Shown: positions 13,501-28,500 of the stretch, piece after piece
How positions within the stretch are numbered: position 1 is the stretch's first letter
Layout of the letters: every line of letters begins with the position of its first letter
NCBI GenBank assembly: GCA_031002005.1
Contig: JARYHS010009186.1
Location: 257,949,199 to 258,013,198, forward strand
Direction of reading: 5' to 3'
Source: Vandiemenella viatica
Taxonomy: Eukaryota > Arthropoda > Insecta > Orthoptera > Morabidae
Length of the DNA stretch: 64,000 nt
Notes under the pieces: model-generated
The model's input: only the letters and a program-made list of their open reading frames with translations
Told to the model about the DNA's origin: nothing
The model's database searches: none
Position numbers and translations under genes: made by a program

Positions 13501-16500
13501 ACCCTTGGTCAGCTAGTAGAGGATATAGAATAACTTTATAAGGATTGTAGGCCATTTTTCACAGTTGCTGTCCAATAAATTTCATTTAGGGAAGCTTCCG
13601 TAAACTATGTGGCTCAGACTGGAGGGTTGGCTGGGAACCTATGCTGAGCTACATGGGGAGGGGGGTTCCAAGCCAATCCACATTCCATTCATATTATTTG
13701 TCACTGTTAAAATGAGGTACAGAACACACAACAGCATTTGAATATTTATTTCTGCCATTTAATTATATCAGTAGTCTGACAAGAGAAAACAGTACAAAAT
13801 GTCTTCTGGAATCAATAGTGAATAAAGCTACATGCTACGTGGTGGGAGGGAAGGGGGGTTGAGGAAAAAGCAATGTTGGGCTACGTGGGGAGGGAAGGAG
13901 AGGTTTACAGGAGGCCAAAATGGTTCTTCGAAGTTTATTGACGCTCTCTAACTAAAACACTGTCTACATACAACTGTTTCTGGTAATATTTTTTATTCGT
14001 CAGAAGTGTTTTGGTATTTGGCATCATCAGTTGGTGAGAGTGTAAATTGTGTTAATGTGCACAATGATAATTATTTTAAACAATTCTAGACTTACAAAAA
14101 TGGTAATAATACTCACCAGTTGTACTGGAACAGCAGTTTATAAACAATGAATTAAATAAGAATATTTCCTTAAGACTAATGAAACTTTTTGCTGCAGCTG
14201 GTACTTACAGCGGTCGGAGAAGTTCTCGGGCGGGATGCAGCGGCTGGCGAGGGTGAGCGCTGCCGAGGGCGACAATATGCTGCACGTGCAGACCACGTGT
14301 GACTGCAGCATACACACGGACGTGCCTTCGCCGAGTCTAGCATCCCACGCGTCTTTGCTTATCTGACAACATATATAGCCTTCATTTTATGTTTTCTTTA
14401 ATCATTTGTTAGTTGATGTGTATTATCTTTCAAACTCTTACACCCAGTCAATAAAATTACACAGACAGACAAGTTTAGAGAGAGCAGAAATACTTCAGTA
14501 AAGCTAGTCCTCAGTAGACCATGCGGATACGACCCAAGGCAACAAATTAAACAAGCTAGTAAACTGAAATTTGTCATGCAGTACCTCTCCGTGCAAATCG
14601 AGTTATGTTATGTAATGTGAATCAGGAAATTTTTGGATAACACCTAGTGTAGCAACTGCATACATTGACAAATAAAACATTACATAAATTGAAATCATGG
14701 CCTTATTTCAGGTGTAGTGTATAAAATGAATATAGTAATGTACAATACCAACTGGGAACTCTATAGCTAACAATGGACAAGATACCAAAGCATAATCTAC
14801 TATATGAAGGTTGATCTAACACTTTCCACTTTCAGAGACCATTTCGATGGACAATCAGTAACACGCTGACTTTTTTTGCTCATTAATATGGGCGCTATGT
14901 CAGTAGCAGATGGCTGAGGCTGTGAAATAGACATGGTGGAATTCCAGTGTTGTCACACGTTCAAAGAAATAGTACAGTTGTTAATACATCAGAACTATAT
15001 TCCTCCAAGAAGTGGGGAATTGTTTTGTGGTTATGCCATGTAGTTATAGTTACTGAGTTTGATGGTGATTTGCTGCCATATATCTTCTATAAGTAGTTCA
15101 AGAGCTACTAAGTACATGTACACAGTAACCTATATAGTTTTGTAGGTATAGTTTACCAAATTAGCTTGATGTTTTGAGAAGTGACCATTTGAACGTACTG
15201 ACCATGTCATACGTGTTGGACACTCCAACTGCATACAAATAATTAAGCAGATAACTTTTCCAAATGCTTGGAATGCTTGGAATCAATATGCAAGTACATT
15301 TGTAACCACACATAATTTAGGCGGATTGGTGTAATGGAACCGAGTTAAAGCTTCAATCCTGCCACAGTGGCCATTGGCACTATGGTATGGAGGTGGTTAG
15401 GGAGACTTCACACAAGCTAAATAAAACTATATACACTGAAACTGGTACACCTGCCTAATATTGTCTAGGGCCGCCACGAGCACACACAAGTGCCGTAACA
15501 CGACGTGGCATGGACTCGACTAATGTCTGAAGTAGTGCTGGAGGGAATTGACACCATGCATCCTCCAGGGCTGTCCATAAATCCGTAAGAGTACGAGAGG
15601 GTGGAGATCTCTTCTGAACAGCACGTTGCAAGGCAGCCAAGATATGCTCAATAATGTCCATGTCTAGGGGTTTGGTGACCAGTGGAGGTGTTTAAACTCA
15701 GAAGAGTGTTCCTGGAGCCACTCTGTAGTAATTCTGGAAGTATGGGATGTCGCATTGTCCTGCTGAAATTGCCCCAATCTGTTGGAATGCATAATGGACA
15801 TGAATGGATGCAGGTGATCAGCCAGGATGCATACATACGTGTCACCTGTCAGAGTCGTATCTAGATGTATCAGGGGTCCCTTGTCACTCCAACTGCACAC
15901 GCCCCCCATACCATTACAGAGCCTCCACCAGCTAGAACAGTCCCCTGCTGACATGCAAGGTCCACGAATTCATGAGATTGTCTCCATACCCGTACATGTC
16001 CATCCGTTCAATACAATTGGAAACGAGACTCTTCAGACCAGGCAACATGTTTCCAATCATCAACAGTCCAATATCGGTGTTGACGGGCCCAGGCGAGACG
16101 TAAATCTTTGTGTCATGCAATCAGCAAGGGTACACGAGTGGGCGTTCAGCTCTGAAAGCTCATATTGATGATGTTTCGTTAAATGTTTCACATGCTGACA
16201 CTTGTTGATGGCCCGGCATTGAAATCAACAGCAATTTCCGGAAGTATTGCACTTCTGTCACATTGAACGATTCTCTTCATTCTTCATTGGTCCTGTTTTT
16301 GCAGGATCTTTTTCTGGCCACAGCGATGTTGGAGATTTGATGTTTTGCCAGATTCATGATATTAACGGTGCACTCGTGAAATGGTCATGTGGGAAAATCG
16401 CCACCTCATTGCTACCTCGGAGATGCTGTGTCCCATCTCTCATGCGCCGACTATAACACTACACTCAAACTCACTTAAATCGTGATAACCTGCCATTGTA

Positions 16501-19500
16501 GCAGTAGCAACTAATCTAACGCCTGCACCAGACATCTGCTATGTTATATAGGCATTGCTGATCACAGCGCCGTACTCTGAGTGTTTACATATCTTAGTGT
16601 TTGCATATGAATGCCTATACCAGTTTCTTTGGCTCTTCAGTGTATATGCTTGTGGCTTTAGGCATCATCGAATTTGAGGCACAGAGCTTGGGGGATTAGT
16701 GCTACCATTCTGGCCTCACATTCGAAAGGACGCAGGTTTGAATTCACGTCACTCCATTCAGGTTTTGGTATTATATGGTTTCCTGAAATGGAACGGTCCT
16801 TTAAAAATTATGACTGAATTCCTTACCACTTCTTGTCCCCTCTCCTTTCCTGCCTCTAATGACCTCAACACCAATGATGTTTAAAGCCATAAGAAAAAAT
16901 TAGAGGCGCAAGTGTGTTGGGCGGCAATGAAAGGGAATAAATTAGGAAATGGCATTTCGAAGGAACCATCCCAGTATTTGCCTGGAGTTATATCGGGATA
17001 CCATGGAAAACCAAAATCTGGATGCACTCAATGTCTTCCGCCATCGGAACAAATAGTTTCCATCCCCGTACCATTACAAAATTTGGATGCCCAGTCGGAG
17101 ATTTGAACCAGCGCCTTCCCAAATGCAAGGCCAGAGAGTTACCGCTCACCCACCATGTTCAGTAACACATGAAATCACCACAAATGTCACATATTTCATA
17201 GGCAGATTGCAGCACTAATAACTCTTAATTTGGTTGAATCATCCTCAATGAATCTAAAAGTGATCATTTTATTTTGAACGCTCTTATGTGTTAATATGTT
17301 TATGTCACTACTTACGGGCGATGGGCCGGGAGGCTTTGGACGGTCAGCCACGTTATCCTCGATCCACTGGCTGCAACAAACAGGCGATAATAGTCACATT
17401 ACTCCGCTTATGGCACTCATATGTATATTTGGAATATTTCAGAATTTTTTTCCATTTGACTGATTCATTGTACATTTTTATTACTTTCAAATCTACCCTA
17501 ATATCTTTTGATAACAAAAAAAAGATTAAAGTATAATTAAGCATTTACACTAGTAAGTATTAGGAGGTATTGGGGGGGCACAGAAGATTCTATTTCCTGT
17601 GCTAGTCACATTTTTACGCTGTTTAGTATCTGGCATGAGAAAACGAGCGAAGCGATTGAATCTAATAACACCAAGATTCTTGTACAATTCCAAAGAAGAG
17701 CAGTTGACACTGCTGTCATATATAGAGAAAACTGTAGTCCGAGATGGTAACAAAGAAATCTACCTTAGGGTGGAAATAGATACTGCCATGAACTATAACC
17801 ATGAGCTGTATTCATGTGTTAATAAATTATATTTACAAACTTCTTGCCACAAGATGATAGTCAGCTTTCTTGAAATTCTTCTATTAAAAAGTTTTTACAC
17901 TGCAAGGAGCAATAGTTAAAAAACAGTCTATTGTCTGTTATGCAAAAACTCAACTGTCGGTTTATTCTTTGAACACACACGCCAAAGTTACAGTATTCTG
18001 TCATGTATGTTAACCAGATAAGTGAGCTTGAGGAAAATGTTTGTCACCAAAATCTTTCTAAGTTCTTTTTACACCTGAAAATATTCTACTGCATAGGATT
18101 ATGATTATGCATAGCAACACCATCACCCCAAATGACACAGATTTTGTACATACTGTTCAAAATTTGATAACTAACAGTCAGTCATAGGTGAGCTCCAACT
18201 TCCTTTTATAGTTTTGCTTCCAAAACATCTCAAACAATGGTGAACACCTAAGGTGATGCATTTTTCTTCTGCAAAATCCTCTGTTCTCATGATATCAAAA
18301 ATCTAATAAATCTTTATCAAAATTTTACATCTCACAGGTTAAATTATTTAATTTTTTTTGTTATGATAAATTTTCTCCAATTACGAGGCGTATTTTTTAA
18401 GTAAGTACCGTTTTTTCACACTGTGGCTGCACCGCTACGGTCGGAGTTCCGCGCATGCGCACTGTGTACCTGCATCTCTTGCCTACGCACTGACACCATT
18501 ACAGTCTAATTCTTCCTTGTTTACATTGTTCACTGAGTGTTTAAGATGCCTCCGATAATTGTGAGTCCCGCCGACTGTGAAGTACGGGCTGTTATAAGAT
18601 TTCTTTGTGCTAAAGGCCTAAAACCGATTGATATTCATCGTGAGATATGTGCAGTTTACGGACAAAATATTATGAGTGATGGAATGGTGAGAAAGTGGGT
18701 GAGAGCATTTAAAGATGGCCACACAAATGTGCATGATGAACAACGGAGTGGGCGTCCTTCGGTCGTTAATGGTAGTTTGGTGCAGAAAGTGGACAATAAG
18801 GTGAGAGAAAACAGAAGCTTTACGATTTACTCCTTGTGTGATGACTTTCCTAATGTTTCTCGTAGTGTTTTGTATGGCATTGTGACCTAGCACTTGAATT
18901 ACCAAAAATTGTGCTCACGTTAGGTACCGTAAATGTTAACGGATGTGCACAAAACCAAACGTTTCGTCAGTGCATTGGCTTTCCTTGAGCGGTACCACAA
19001 TGATGGTGATGATTTCTTAAGCCAAATTGTTGCGGGCGATGAGACATGGGTGGCCTACATCACACCTGAATCAAAGAAACAGTCCATGGAATGGCGGCAT
19101 TCAGATTCACCCAAAAAAGTGAAGTTCAAGCAAACGATTTCTGCCCGGAAAATTGTGTGCACAGTTTTTTGGGACAGAAAAGGAGTATTGCTTGTGGAAT
19201 TTCCGCCTTGTAATGAGACAATCAATGCAGCACCTTATTGTGAGACATTGAACAATCTGCACCGTTCAATCCAGAACAAAAGACGTGGCAAGTTGAGAAA
19301 GGGCATCGTTTTGCTGCATGACAATGCCCGTCCACATGTGGCTAATCAGACCAAAGATCTCATCACATCTATTCGATGGGAAACGCTAGATCATCCTCTG
19401 TACAGCCCTGATCTGGCACCCAGTAGCAGACTTCTATGAGGAGGGTTTTCAAAAACTGGTACTATGTTATGTTAAGTGCCTCAATATTGAAGGGAATTAT

Positions 19501-22500
19501 GTAGAAAAGTAGAGTAACGTACAGGCTTTCATGTAAAAATAAAATTATTGAGATATATTTGCAAGTCGTTTTTTAATTTCAAAATGGTACTTACTTAAAA
19601 AACAACTACTAGATTGGAATGATTAATTATTCAAGTTGGAGGGTTCTTAATTTATATTATCTTTCCCTTATTACAAAAATATTCAATCCATCATGAATTT
19701 ATTTATCACAAACGGTTTATTTTAATTTACTGTTTCTTTTGAGATGCTGTTTTAATCCAGAACTAACTGTCGGAAATTTTGTTCAGATATATTAAATTCC
19801 ATAACTTTATAATTCTCTTAGGTATTCATATATTTGATTGGCTTTTTCAATTCTCTTACTGAAATTTTATGTTTTTTCTCTTCCAAATATCTCATATCTC
19901 CAGTTTAAAATCACTTAGAATAATTCCTTTTTCTTCCTATGTCCCAACATCTACACCTCGCATCTATTGCGTAAACTATTATTATTTATTTGTATATTAT
20001 TATTTTATTGTTTTATATCAAATTCTTTTTATTAAAAAACTATATCTTATTTTAATTTCCTTTCTTTTATAAAAAAGTTAATCTGTTTAGCGTTGTTAAT
20101 ATTTCCTACGATATTTATGCTAAAACACGAAACTTTCTATTAATATCAGTTTAAGTGCTGGTAACACCATGGATTAGTTAAATCCTCTCTATTTAATTTA
20201 TTTTTAGGCTATTTTATTGTTCTATCAGGAATTACATTGTCTGCCTCAAGTTGCTTGACTCGATTGCGTCATTCAACTATTATACTTCGTGCTTTCAAAA
20301 CTCTTGTAAATTAAATTATAGCTTTAAACCAATTTTTCTACCTATATAAACCTTACATCGAAATGATTATCTTTATTAGTAGGGTTCACGTGATGTTCAG
20401 CATTAAACCTCAGGCTATCCTGTACCAACCGATACTGATCAGTAGCTCGAAAACTACTTCGATACAAAACTTAATTTTATACAGTTTAACTGGTATGCTG
20501 TAAACTTTGCTTGCTACATTCCTCAAAGTGATGGAAGCCTTACGTTATTTTACATTACAATGGAAAGAAATAAAAACTGTGCTTAAGTTGCTAGGAGCAG
20601 TAACGTCAAGCCAGAAATCACTGAATTACTAAAGATGTGATTAAAATGATTGATTAAAAGAGTAAATATAAGAATTCTAAAACTGAAGAAGTATAGAAGT
20701 CTCAGAAATGCAAAGAAAATTATCTCCAGAACAAGTGCAAGGAAATAGAACAGCTATCAAGACAGGCAATAATCAGAGAGTATATACAACTGTCGAAATC
20801 TTTTGTCAGTGATGCTAGAAAGAAAAGTGGTAGAACAAGGAATCCAAAGAGAGAATGTGTATGACCAAGAAGATATTACACAATTTCTCTCTTTGGATTC
20901 AATAAAAACATGGAAGCTGCAGTACCTTGGGCATAAGATGAGGAACAATAGCCATTACAAACTCCTGCAGTCTATTCTACAAGGGAAAATATAAGGGAAA
21001 TAAGTGCTGGTAGCAGAAGAACTTCCTGGACAAAAAATCTGAGAACATGAACCTCCAAGACAACTATGGAGCTTATTCGAGCTTCTACTAGCGGAGACAA
21101 GACAGCCAAGATGTTTGTCGACATCCGGAATAGTTAGGGACCAGAAGAAAAAGAATATATTGTCAAAATATGGTGAGAAAACCCTTCAGTTCTACATGAT
21201 GGACGAAAAATGCTGGAAATAGATGTGGATAAAAATGAATTAGGAAACTACATTCTGAGGGATGAATTTATTTAAGCATTAGAACTGCTGAACTTATAAA
21301 GGCATCAGGGAGTGAAACAAAAGATTTATTGTACAGAATGATTTGTGACATAAAAAACAAGAATGTTATTTAGAAGATTACAGTAGTTCATATACCAAAG
21401 AAATCATTAAAAAAAAAAAAAAGAAAGAAAGAAACTATAAGGCTTTCCAATACCAAGTTTGGTTTCCCACACATTTAAAACACTAACGTCAATAGTTCAA
21501 CTTTGGATTGAACTGAGGATTGATTTATAGCTTTCTGGTTTCCAGAAGGGAAGAGGCACAAGAGAAGCAACCTTGGCTCTTCAAGTCCTTACCCAGAAAG
21601 TGTTTAAGGAAAGACAAGAATATCCATATAGACTTCATTGATTTTGAGAAGTCTTTTGACAATGTCAATTGAAGAAAGATGTTCGCAATTCTGAAAAGAA
21701 TGGGACTAGGAATTTGATAATCATATGGAAACTATGTGAGAATTAAACTACAATAATGCAATTTGGAAAATGCCACGCGTACCTGTAGGTTAAGAAGGGA
21801 ACAAGGTGAAGTTGCTTTTTTTCTCCTCCTCTATTCCACACATGCAATAAGCTGTGAGGGATCAAGTAAAAGCAGAAATTTTAGAAAATAAAAGTGATGC
21901 GTGTAAACCACTTGCTAAAATGGAAGAAGTCCTTGTTGAGCCTTATAACTTGAAAATAAAAAAGAAAAATTTATGGCAGGAACGTACAAAAATGACAAAG
22001 TCAAAATTAGAATAATAATGAAAGTGAAAGAATTCATATACCTGGGTAGTATAGTTGCAGAAGATTGGAGAAGCAGAAAAGAAACACAGTAGAACTCCAA
22101 TTATCCAAACTCCGACTATCCAAATCACTGAATATCCGAATCGCTTTTTTAATTAAGATGGAAACGTACTGCGATTATCAAAATAATGATTCTGCCTACG
22201 CGCTATTGTGACCACATGCAACTTCTTACTTTCAAGTGGTTACGCGATTTGCCTGCTCGAAAATGGATAAATACAGTCAAACAGCTTTCTTTGACTGAGA
22301 TGTTCAGCAACAATGACCTTTATTTACATTACGGTACATACATTCTGTACCAATGTACAGCACTTGAAAGTACGCTTAACATGTAAGTGTTGCCCTTTAA
22401 TTTATTAAAAGCTCTGTTTCTTTAAAAATAGTTTTTTCTCCCATTTTCAACATACATACAGTAATTAATTAAAGTAGACCCTTTTTCTGAAAAAAATCCA

Positions 22501-25500
22501 ATTATCTGAATTTTTGATTATCCGAATGGGTTCCGGTCCCAATTGATTCGGATAATTGGAGTTCTACTGTACTAACATGTTTTGTGTAAGTGGAGTTCAC
22601 TATGAATGTTTCGTGGTTCAGTTAACATATTTAAACTGTACGCAAGAGTGGCAAATCCTGTTACAAGGTTAAAAAAAAAAGTTTTTGTTGTTGTTGAGAA
22701 TTTCCACTTAGACAAGCACAGATAGGAGTCGTATTAAATGAATACTTGGGACAGACTCTCCCAAACCAAGCTAATACAAAAGCTAAAATTTTAGAGTCCA
22801 GTGTCAGACAGCAGAATTTCGGAAAGGTAGGGGATTTACTTGACTACATAAGAGCATATACTATGACAGTTTTATACATTTATTTCAATAGTTTCTTTAA
22901 TATTAATATTATTCAGAAATTCTCAGCATTACTGATAGACATCCAACAGCTTAGCTGTCTCTTTTGTGACATCAAAATATTAGGGGGAAATTCATATATG
23001 ACACTGACAATGTAGCATTTAGTAGAGTGAACATACCCTCAAGCCAAATTTATGCTGATGTTTACTCCGTATCGGAACATTGTACTAAGAAGAAACTATG
23101 GTAATTTTGCAATCCAACGTGCCTTTGTAATCTCTGTAAAGAATTTATTTTGTAAACGTTTCTTTAATAAAAGTACATTGCATCTTTGGCTTTCTCATTT
23201 AAAGTAAAGTTATCATCACAGTAGAGAAAATTTATCTCTCTAGGGGGATATTATTTCCAGCTACCTGACGTGAGACAGGTGTAATGCCACTCACCGGTAG
23301 TGCCCAATATGAATGAAGTTGACGACAGAGGAGCACAAGGGCATGTAGCCCCAGGGCACGGCCACCCCCACCAGTCGCAGATGCCCGCCGTCCTCCTTAC
23401 ACATCAGTGGGCCTCCCACGTCCCCCCGACACGCAACCTGCGTGCAGAGTGAGGAGCCCGTGTTTCTGACCATAACAGAAATTGCTAGAACACTTTCGTT
23501 CCTCAGGTATATTTCAATCTTCAGTAATTTTCAAGTAATATAATATTCTTATTTTTTATTTGAAGCCCATGATCTAGCCAAGGAGATATTTAATTTTTAG
23601 TGATGTATTCCTACTGTCAGAAGGATTAGATGGCCCCCTTTCTCTAGAATCGTTGGGTTCTTTCATAATAAATCACAAATATTTAAAAGAAATGGCATAA
23701 ATACAAAAAATCTCAACTATTGGATAAAGGAAACAAAGAAACTGCCGCGAGGCACTGAAAATAAGATAGGATAGGGAAAATAAACAGTTACCCGTCACTT
23801 ACCACAGATGAAGGCAGGAGGGCGAGACACGTAAAAACACAAAAACAAAAGAATTACACAATATTTCGACTTTAGTCTTCCTCATGTAGGAGGCGAGACA
23901 TATGGCAGGGGGAAAGATGTGGTCACATCCGAGCCTGCCACATGAATGAAGCACAGGCGGAAAACGCGTGGTAGTGGAAGAATTGCCGGGAGAGGTGGGG
24001 GGGGGGGGGGGGTAGGGAATAGGCTTGACCCGCGATAAAAGTGAAACAATCTTCCCTATAATTGGACATGCCACATGTGCTACCACTCACCTTATTTACC
24101 AACTCACCTGCATCCACTGCACTGCCTCTTACATTGGTCTCACCACTCAACAACTTTCCTACAGAATGAATGGCCACAGGCAAACAGTTTATACTTCCAA
24201 CCCAGACCATCCCGTGGCAATTCATGCGAACTTCCATAATTCAAACAACCTCAACACCTGTTTCACAGTCAGAGCTATTAGAGTTTTTCCAAATACCACC
24301 ACCCCTTCAGAACTCCGCAGATGGGAACTAGCCTATCAACATATCCTTGACACCAGACACACCCCTGGCCTAAACCTACGTTAAACCTGTCACTTGCTAT
24401 CTCTCATTTCATTTTACAGTCGGTTATTTATATATATATATATATATATTTTTTTTTTTTAATATATATTTTCCTCTTTATTTATTTATTTTATTATTTT
24501 TTATTTTTTGTATATATATATATTTTAAATTATTCTATCTCCCTTTATTTTCAATTATAACTTTTTGAACTAAGCTACACAGACATTATATTAATTTGTT
24601 TCACTTTTATCGCGGGTCAAGCCTATTCCCTACCCCCCCCCCCCCCCCCCCCCCCCCACCTCTCCCGGCAATTCTTCCACTACCACGCGTTTTCCGCCTG
24701 TGCTTCATTCATGTGGCAGGCTCGGATGTGACCACATCTTTCCCCCTGCCATATGTCTCGCCTCCTACATGAGGAAGACTAAAAAGTCGAAATATTGTGT
24801 AATTCTTTTGTTTTTGTGTTTTTACGTGTCTCGCCCTCCTGCCTTCATCTGTGGTAAGTGACGGGTAACTGTTTATTTTCCCTATCCTATCTTATTTTAA
24901 AAATCTCAACTAGAAAGGAAAGGGTGATAGAGAAGAAGTGATATGCTGTATTAATCTACAAACTGAATGTTAACATAAATTTCAAGGTAGAAACATAGTA
25001 CATATGAAATTATTTGTTTTTCTGTATCTAGTATAAATTGTTTGAAGATGCACAGGTTGAAAATAAACATAGTTTATTTGATGTACACAGGCTCTCAGCC
25101 ACACAAATCAAAAAACATTGAGTATACTCAAACTGAATGAAACTTGTTGTTTTGATTTACCATCATGTTACTTATATTAAATTTAGCAGAAATTCATAAG
25201 TTTATAGGCACTTCTAAACTTAAGGTGAATATACGAAGAATGTTGAGAACAGACCACAATACATGATAGCACAGTCCTATTTTTATCCTTCAGTTGTTAA
25301 TAGCACTTTTGGTCCAGGAAATATTTTAACCTATTGTTTTTCTTTTTTGGAAACACTTTCCATGTCATATGTATTCCAGTCTAGGGTGGTTTACATGCAC
25401 AATGGTCCAGAGTGCATTTCAGCCTAAAATGAAAGTAGTTAACGATTAGGTGAAAATGCACCCTGGACCATAGCTACTATATTTTTTGGTTGCTTTACGT

Positions 25501-28500
25501 GTCATCAATGTCGAGGTCATTAGAGGTGGGAAAGGAATATATGAAACGATAAAATAATCAAAATAATGGCCATTATCATTTAAGAAACCTCAAATCATTT
25601 TCTCTTCAGTGCATTAGAATTGATGAAATTGCATTGACTTTTCTTTTCGGTTTAAGCGCTGATGGTGGATACAGTTTGATCACTAGCTGTAGCCTACTGG
25701 TATACTGGGTGGACTGACTATATTTTTCAGCAGAAATTGTGTTGTTTCTCTGGCAAAGATTATCCGCTGTCCCAGAGAGGTTTGCACTCCTTGGAGCGAT
25801 ATGGTTGTTGATAAAAAGTGTTTGTTGGTGAGGACATACTTCCACATTAGACTCAATCCATAACTCCCGTCTTCATTGAAGTTTGTTGGATGATTATAAA
25901 TTCCTATTGATTACCTAACTTTATGTTCTAAAAAATTCTACGGTTATCCTACGATTCACTGAATTCTATGTCCTCCTTGTACATGCTGTTCTGCCAAAGC
26001 TGATTTGGTTTGACAGTGATATTCTTTCTACCTAACAGTGATTGCTCGGGATGTCTCACCAGTAAAAACTTGACCACAATCAAAGGGAATCTTGTACACT
26101 CCACTTGCTTGTAGAGGCTCTCTGTGACCTTTAGCTGACTATGAAATCCGTATCACTTTATTATTTCTGCTGGAGATAGGTCAGCACTGTACCTATCCTC
26201 ACCAGGACTCCCTTTTCAAATGGTAGAAAGGCTTTCGATGTATGTTATATTCATTTTTCTGAGTTATCAGTTTATTTCATCTTCAACTGCTCAAAGCAAT
26301 TCTGCACAACTGTCCTCTGATTGTTGCATCTATTCCTCCGCATGGTCAAACTAAAACTGTTTTTAATTTCCATGATGCAATCATAAACTGCAAACATTTC
26401 CGCTCTACAAAATGAGGTCTTGATCAGAGCTCGTTTTTGATCCAGTTAGTGATCGGAGGCAGCACAGAAATAACAATTTGTATGTGTAACTTTTCTATAG
26501 TCTGTGTAGATTACTTTTCCTTCTTTTCTTTTGGCCAGCGTATCCAAGAAAGCCAATAGCTGACTTGTTTCCAATTTGTTAGTGAACTTTATTTTTCCAT
26601 GGACACTGTTGATATGGTCCAAGCAAATTTTTTAACTCTGCTTCTCCGTGTGGCCATCCCACCAATGTGTCTTCTTCATATCTAAACCAAATCAATGGTT
26701 TGTTTGCAGCAGTAGAGATAGGTTTTCTAAGAATGTTTGCTGCCACTGGGGAGAAAGGACTGCCCAAATCTACTCCATCTCACTGTTCATAATAATGGTT
26801 TTCCCTAAACAATGCTGAAACAGGTGACTCCAATCGTCATTAAATTTTTTCCTAAAGATGTCCGTGACACCTTCCACTGGGAAAGTAACACTGCATCAAA
26901 GCTGATAACAAGATCAACCTGTGAGAGAGGAACATTTCACATCTTGTCTACAAAATGCATTGAGTTCCTGATGTAACTATCTGTGCAACGTACAAGTGGT
27001 TTTAAATTTTTCGCTAAAAACTATTCCGTTATGAACAGTATGTCTTACTGTTAGTAATTACCTCAATTTTTTTCTTTACAACTATTAGTATCCATAGTTC
27101 ACTTCTCCACAGATAGAATTATTATCTCTGAGTTTGTGCATATAATGCTTTTCCTTCTTTCCTAGGCCAATTAGTTTGACATTAGAGACAGGCAAAATGA
27201 TGGAGAGATTGATATGCAACTATATCAGAAATATCAGTGAGGAAAGAAGCTGGTTTTCAGATTGATAACATGGCATTATGTAAGGATATTCATGTGAATC
27301 TCAGATGGTGGGCTATATGCAAGATATTTCAGATGAACTGGACAAGGGAGGCCAAGTTGATAGTGAGGCACTAGATGTTTCTAAGGCATTTAACAGAGTG
27401 AGCCCTAAAATGGTTTTAAATAAATGGAAATCAATTGGACTGGATGAAAAAGTTACTTGCTAGGTAGAGGAATTCTTAAAAGCAAGAAAACAAAGTTTTA
27501 GAGTAGGAAATACATTATCAAAAGAGATGGGAGTGACACAGGGTAGTGTATTGGGATCGATGCTGTTAATTATTCTAATGAGTGACTGTGTTGATGGGTT
27601 ACGGTCAAAATCTAGGTATTTTGCAGAGGATATAATGGTATACAATAGGATCAAAACAGGTGAAGACTGAACAGCTGCAGGGAGATCTGGATAGAATATC
27701 TAAATGGGTAGGTCAGCATGGAATGAAGATAAATGCCATGAAGAGTCAGCTTATTAGGTACACAGATAAAAAACTAAAGGTTAATTATGATTATAGGATG
27801 GGGTCAGAATTGCTTGCTTGGCATAAAAACTCAATTGGGCAGAGAACATTGGACAGGTGATAGGAAAAGGTTACAAAATCCTTCATGAGGTGATGAGAGG
27901 ATATACCAGAGAATTTAGGGAGTTGGGTTACAAAACTTTGGTCAGACCATTAGTTGAATATGTTGGTGTAGTTTGGGACCTACATTTTGGTTATCAAATA
28001 CAGGAGATGGAAGGTGTACAAAGAAGTGCTTCTAGATTTGTTTGTGGAAATTATCTCAAGACCCAGTCAGTAACTGATATGATAAAGGAGTTGGATTGGG
28101 ACTCATAGGAGGAATGGAGGAGGGTGAAGAGAGTGCTGGGAATGTACAGGGCATATGTTGGTGATAGGGCTTGGAGGGATATTGTTCAAAGAATTAGGAA
28201 TAGCTCATGGAAGGGAAAGGCGACTATGACCATAAGCTTGCGCTATATTTCATGCATAAGGGAATGCGAAAATTTCCTTTTTCTGGTAAGGGTGTCAGGG
28301 ATTGGAACAAATTATGAAGTGAGTGATTAATAATTTATTAAAAATGCCCAATGAATTAAAAATTAAAATTTGTAAATTGGAAAAGTAAATGGGAAAGGAA
28401 TTTAACATTCCAATTAAAAAAGAAAATTAAAAAAAATATATATTCAAAAAGGGGTAACTAGATGACTAGGGGAATTGCCACCAGAGCATTAACTCAATCA

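Noticed and set aside
16665..17158. tRNA genes
   Set aside because: Box A/B-like sequences are part of SINE heads; no complete cloverleaf with a matching acceptor stem is present.
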